Part shown: positions 60,769 to 64,000 of the stretch, one piece after another
How the letters are laid out: each line of letters starts with the position of its first letter
Numbering within the stretch: the first letter of the stretch is position 1
Assembly (NCBI GenBank): GCA_030020825.1
Contig: CP125213.1
Span: 124,001 to 188,000 of the forward strand
Source: Candidatus Blochmannia vicinus
GTDB taxonomy: Bacteria; Pseudomonadota; Gammaproteobacteria; Enterobacterales; Enterobacteriaceae
Direction of reading: 5' to 3'
DNA: 64,000 bases
Program-made: the position numbers and the translations under genes
Notes under the pieces: generated by a model
The model's input: the letters and a program-made list of their open reading frames with translations, nothing else
Told to the model about the DNA's origin: nothing
The model's database searches: none

Positions 60769-61528
60769 GTATTTCCTTTGCTTAATTAATGTAATGAACG
60801 ACTTATTATATATAAAATATAGTTTTGAGTAAAATTAAATAGGGTATTAATATAAATTAATAATATTTTAATATTTATATAATTTATTGATAAATTTGAT
60901 ATAAATCGGCTTTATAACTTATAAATTTTAGGAACGTATTTAAGTGAATTTATACATGAAACATATAATTATACCTATATAATAGGTTATATTCGCCACC
61001 TGTAATTCTAAAATTTAATTTTTAGGTGATTAAATTCATAAATAAATTATATTGAAACTTACTATTAATTTTAATTATTTTATAAATATGAAAACGTAAA
61101 GATATTTTTTAAAATGATAAATAAAGTAAGTTTTTATTTGCGTAGCTAGTAAGTATTTATTAGAATTTGGTGATGTATTTGTACGGCGCAAACTATGCTG
61201 GGATAATGTTTATTATTTTTAATAAACCAATTTAAATATATGTGATAATGGAAGCGAGTAAGTGTAAATATAAAAATTAATGTTTTTTGATATAAACAAT
61301 AGATGAAAAGTATTTGTACGGCAGGAATTCTTTATAAGAATATTTGACTATAATTTATTAATTGAACAATATTTAAATTATTTTTTAAATAAATAAGATA
61401 AATGTTAGCATCTTAGTAATCCCATATAGATGGGTTGCTACGTGTAGTTTACTTAAAATATTTACTACATATATAGCAGATTTTGCTGATAGTAAGTTTT
61501 ATACTCTATATTTACAGGGATATAATGA
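60769..61528. other. Large gap between speB and metK
   Basis: 760 non-coding bases where E. coli has speA, yqgB and others. No reading frame resembling arginine decarboxylase remains. A weak plus-strand promoter (TTGACT 61344-61349, 17-bp spacer, CAATAT) precedes a stem-loop (61406-61440) and then an AGGG ribosome site before the metK ATG. No MetJ-box repeats (AGACGTCT-like) are seen. Confidence 0.45.
61406..61440 (+). promoter_or_regulatory. Stem-loop in the metK leader
   Basis: Outer arms TAGCA (61406-61410) and TGCTA (61436-61440) and inner arms CCCAT (61421-61425) and ATGGG (61430-61434) make a two-part stem with an asymmetric internal loop, 89 bases before metK. It does not match a SAM riboswitch I can recognise. 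It is either a leader structure or a terminator for upstream transcription. Confidence 0.35.
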
Positions 61529-62701
61529 ATGACGCAATATTTATTTACATCTGAATCTGTATCAGAAGGACACCCAGATAAAATTGCAGATCAAATTTCT
61601 GATTCAGTATTAGATTCTATTTTAGCGCAAGATCCAAGAGCTCGCGTTGCATGTGAAACATTTATAAAAACAGGTGTAGTAGTAATGGGGGGGGAAATTA
61701 CCACTACTGCTTGGGTAAATATGGAAGAAATTGCTAGAAATACTATTCGTGATATTGGTTATGTTCGTGCAGATATGGGACTTGATGCAAATTCTTGCGT
61801 GATATTAAGTGTGATTAATAAACAATCTTCAGAGATTAAACATAGCATAGATCATCATCATAGTAATGTTTTAAAACAGAGGGCAGGTGATCAGGGATTA
61901 ATGTTTGGGTATGCTACTAATGAAACTAATGTTTTAATGCCTGCTCCGATAACATACGCGCATCTTTTAATCAAAAGAAAGTCTCAGATGAGAAAAAAAG
62001 GAGTGTTACCTTGGTTAGGATTAGATGCTAAAAGTCAGGTAACAGTTGCTTATGAAGATGGAAAGATAATTGGAATAGCTGCAGTTGTTTTGTCCATTCA
62101 ACATACTTGCGATATAAAATTGATAGATTTACAAGAAGCTGTGATGGAAGAAATTATTAAACCAGTATTACCTAAAAAATGGTTGTCTGATAATACTAAA
62201 TTTTTTATTAATCCTGGGGGTTGTTTTATTGTTGGAGGACCTATTAGTGATTGTGGTTTAACTGGAAGAAAAATTATAGTAGACACTTATGGAGGCATGG
62301 CTAGACATGGTGGAGGGTCATTTTCTGGAAAAGATCCATCAAAAGTAGATCGTTCAGCCGCTTATGGGGCAAGGTATGTAGCTAAGAATATTGTAGCAGC
62401 TGGGTTAGCAGATCGTTGTGAGCTTCAAGTTTCTTATGCAATTGGAATGTCAAATCCGATATCTATTAGTATTGAAACTTTTGGCACAGAGAAAACCTCA
62501 CATGATATTTTGATAAAGCTGATAAATAATTTTTTTGATTTCCGTCCTTATGGTTTAATTACTATGTTAGATTTGTTAAAACCAATTTATAGAGACACAG
62601 CTGTATATGGACATTTTGGTCGTGAACATTTTCCTTGGGAAAAAGTTGATAAAGTAGAATTACTTCGTGATGCGGCTGGTTTAAAATTTATATCTCCGTA
62701 A
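61529..62701 (+). CDS. metK: S-adenosylmethionine synthase
   Basis: MetK makes SAM from methionine and ATP. The N-terminal [20 protein letters not shown] has the ATP and metal residues. GHPDK, the flexible loop, the hexapeptide-like [10 protein letters not shown] and the P-loop-like [19 protein letters not shown] are present. It is 390 residues against 384 in E. coli. The start ATG at 61529 follows an AGGG ribosome site. An eight-G run (MGGE codons) is in frame. metK-yqgE-yqgF order is ancestral, with galP, endA, rsmE and gshB lost between metK and yqgE. Confidence 0.98.
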   Translation: MTQYLFTSESVSEGHPDKIADQISDSVLDSILAQDPRARVACETFIKTGVVVMGGEITTTAWVNMEEIARNTIRDIGYVRADMGLDANSCVILSVINKQSSEIKHSIDHHHSNVLKQRAGDQGLMFGYATNETNVLMPAPITYAHLLIKRKSQMRKKGVLPWLGLDAKSQVTVAYEDGKIIGIAAVVLSIQHTCDIKLIDLQEAVMEEIIKPVLPKKWLSDNTKFFINPGGCFIVGGPISDCGLTGRKIIVDTYGGMARHGGGSFSGKDPSKVDRSAAYGARYVAKNIVAAGLADRCELQVSYAIGMSNPISISIETFGTEKTSHDILIKLINNFFDFRPYGLITMLDLLKPIYRDTAVYGHFGREHFPWEKVDKVELLRDAAGLKFISP

Positions 62702-63252
62702 TATTTTGTATATTTATTATTTGATTAATATGTAATGATATTGTTAATATGGGGTTTGTAGCAAAAATATTTATAAATTGATAATAGGCTATATATGAAT
62801 AGATTTTTATATTTATAAAAATTATATGAATGATTATTATTATGTTTTTAAGTAATTTTTATTATAAATACAGTAGAATTTGAAAGTTTTATTTTAATGT
62901 ATATATTAAACAAATACATTTTTATATTATAAAATAGTGGAGTATATTTTTATAATTAAGGGAAAGAATCTTTTATAGAGTGCATTTTTACAAAGAATTT
63001 ATGATGGAATAAAAACAGGATTATTATAAGTGTAATAACTATTTATAGTTTGATCCTAGATAGGTCTTTTATTTAAATAAATTTCTATTAGTAATTGATG
63101 AGAGAATCATCAACTATGTGGTTGTAATTAATAATGATTAAAATTTTTTGTATATAATAGTTTAAATTAATTATAGCATTTTTTATAAAAATTAATTAAT
63201 TATCATTTCTTAAACTTTGTATCCTTAATAAAAGAGATTTATAAAATAATTT
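62702..63252. other. Gap between metK and yqgE
   Basis: 551 AT-rich bases without ORF. sprT, endA, rsmE and gshB occupy this position in E. coli. A short dyad TTGATGA / TCATCAA (63095-63113, 5-base loop) is the only structure. No terminator for metK is recognised. Confidence 0.4.
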
Positions 63253-63834
63253 ATGTTAATGCATGAGATAACAAATTTACAAAATTATTTTCTAATAGCT
63301 ATGCCCGCTCTGAAAGATCCGTTATTCAAACAGTCAGTAGTATATATTTGTGAGCATAATGATACAGGAGCTATGGGTATAGTTATCAATAAACTAGTTG
63401 AAAAATGTACAGTAGAAACTATATTGCATAATTTGAAGGTTGTATCTCCTGTACGAGACCCATCTATTCGATTAAATAATCCAGTATTTTCTGGAGGTCC
63501 TTTATTAGATGATCGGGGTTTTATTTTACATACTCCTAAAAAAGGTTTTGGATCCAGTGTTAATATTTCTTCAAAAGCTATGATCACTACATCTAGAGAT
63601 ATCTTAGAAACTTTAGGAACTCCTAATCAACCAAAAGATGTATTGGTAGCACTTGGTTATTCTGGTTGGTCTAAAGGTCAATTAGAACATGAGTTAATGG
63701 AAAATGCTTGGCTTACTGTTCCTGCTAATGAAACAATTTTATTTCATACTCCTATTATTGCTCGTTGGCGTGCAGCTGCAAAAATATTAGGAATTGATAT
63801 TCGTAATATCACAGATCAAACAGGTCGCGCTTAA
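63253..63834 (+). CDS. yqgE: UPF0301 family protein YqgE
   Basis: YqgE (AlgH-like, UPF0301/DUF179) is a conserved protein of unknown precise function that is almost always next to yqgF. The 193-residue protein has family blocks [50 protein letters not shown] and [24 protein letters not shown] (short citations of longer matches). The start could instead be the ATG at 63259. Its stop codon overlaps the yqgF ATG (TAATG), so the two genes are translationally coupled. Confidence 0.93.
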   Translation: MLMHEITNLQNYFLIAMPALKDPLFKQSVVYICEHNDTGAMGIVINKLVEKCTVETILHNLKVVSPVRDPSIRLNNPVFSGGPLLDDRGFILHTPKKGFGSSVNISSKAMITTSRDILETLGTPNQPKDVLVALGYSGWSKGQLEHELMENAWLTVPANETILFHTPIIARWRAAAKILGIDIRNITDQTGRA

Positions 63835-64000
63835 TGTCAGCTGTTAATATAATAATGGGTTTTGATTTTGGCACTAAAAATATAGGAATCGCAATTGGTC
63901 AAAAATTGACTTACACTGTACGGCCTCTTACTGTATTGCAATCGCAATCTGGTATACCTAATTGGGGGGGGATCAAAAATGTTTATAATATATGGAAACC
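63834..64000 (+). CDS. yqgF: Pre-16S rRNA nuclease YqgF (RuvX), partial
   Basis: YqgF is an RNase H-fold nuclease that helps mature the 5' end of 16S rRNA. Only the first 55 or so codons are in the window: [20 protein letters not shown] followed by IGQKLTYTVRPLTVLQSQ. The first catalytic Asp is in GFDFGTKNIG, matching the E. coli AFDFGTKSIG. The start ATG overlaps the yqgE stop. An eight-G run near 63964-63971 (NWGGI) is in frame. The gene continues beyond the window end. Confidence 0.93.
   Translation, partial: MSAVNIIMGFDFGTKNIGIAIGQKLTYTVRPLTVLQSQSGIPNWGGIKNVYNIWK

Noticed and set aside
61681..61700. Eight-G run in metK as a possible frameshift
   Set aside because: The frame reads through as MGGE, conserved in MetK, so it is not a frameshift, only a possible slippage site.
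63047..63057. AGTTTGATCCT resembling the 5' end of 16S rRNA
   Set aside because: Only 11 bases match. The following sequence does not continue as 16S rRNA and no rRNA gene is present, so it is chance.

Overview
This window is a stretch of a strongly AT-rich (roughly 70% A+T by eye), reduced gammaproteobacterial chromosome. Gene order, the enterobacterial character of every protein, the absence of any recognisable mobile element, phage gene, CRISPR array or tRNA, the genes for host-useful lysine and for an outer membrane, and the long non-coding remnants between genes all point to a primary insect endosymbiont. 'Candidatus Blochmannia' (carpenter-ant symbiont) or a close relative is the best fit. 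The species cannot be fixed from sequence inspection alone.

Layout. (1) 135-7597: tldD and mreDCB (minus strand), then aroQ-accB-accC (plus strand), colinear with one E. coli neighbourhood minus several lost genes. (2) 7744-33945: gmhB, proS, tilS, then accA-dnaE-rnhB-lpxB-lpxA-fabZ-lpxD-skp-bamA-rseP-cdsA-uppS-dxr-frr-pyrH-tsf-rpsB on the minus strand, diverging from map-dapD. This is the E. coli 4-minute envelope/translation cluster, almost intact. (3) 34257-64000: recB-recD (+), recC-lgt-rppH-lysA-lysS-prfB (-), ygfZ (+), ubiI-ubiH (-), zapA-fau (+), rpiA-fbaA-pgk-speB (-), metK-yqgE-yqgF (+). This corresponds to the E. coli lgt-to-yqgF region with recBD flipped. yqgF runs off the window end.

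Together the genes cover fatty-acid initiation (accABC, with accD elsewhere), lipid A and LPS heptose (lpxABD, fabZ, gmhB), isoprenoid and lipid precursors (dxr, uppS, cdsA), outer-membrane protein assembly (bamA, skp, rseP), cell shape and division (mreBCD, zapA), translation (rpsB, tsf, frr, prfB, map, proS, lysS, tilS), replication and repair (dnaE, rnhB, recBCD), lysine synthesis (dapD, lysA), glycolysis and pentose phosphate (fbaA, pgk, rpiA), SAM synthesis (metK) and ubiquinone hydroxylation (ubiH, ubiI).

I see no unknown multigene system. The unusual content is structural and degenerative. (a) ubiH is split by a frameshift exactly at a 12-A homopolymer, a candidate for transcriptional-slippage rescue. 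(b) Its neighbour ubiI is an open frame that has lost key FAD-binding residues. (c) prfB keeps its autoregulatory +1 frameshift at codon 26. (d) There is a striking set of long perfect inverted repeats, both intergenic (arms up to 25 bp) and inside genes (lpxD, recB, lysA, pgk, and overlapping the accA end). In most genic cases one arm encodes residues conserved with E. coli and the other encodes lineage-specific residues, as expected if an arm was copied by template switching.
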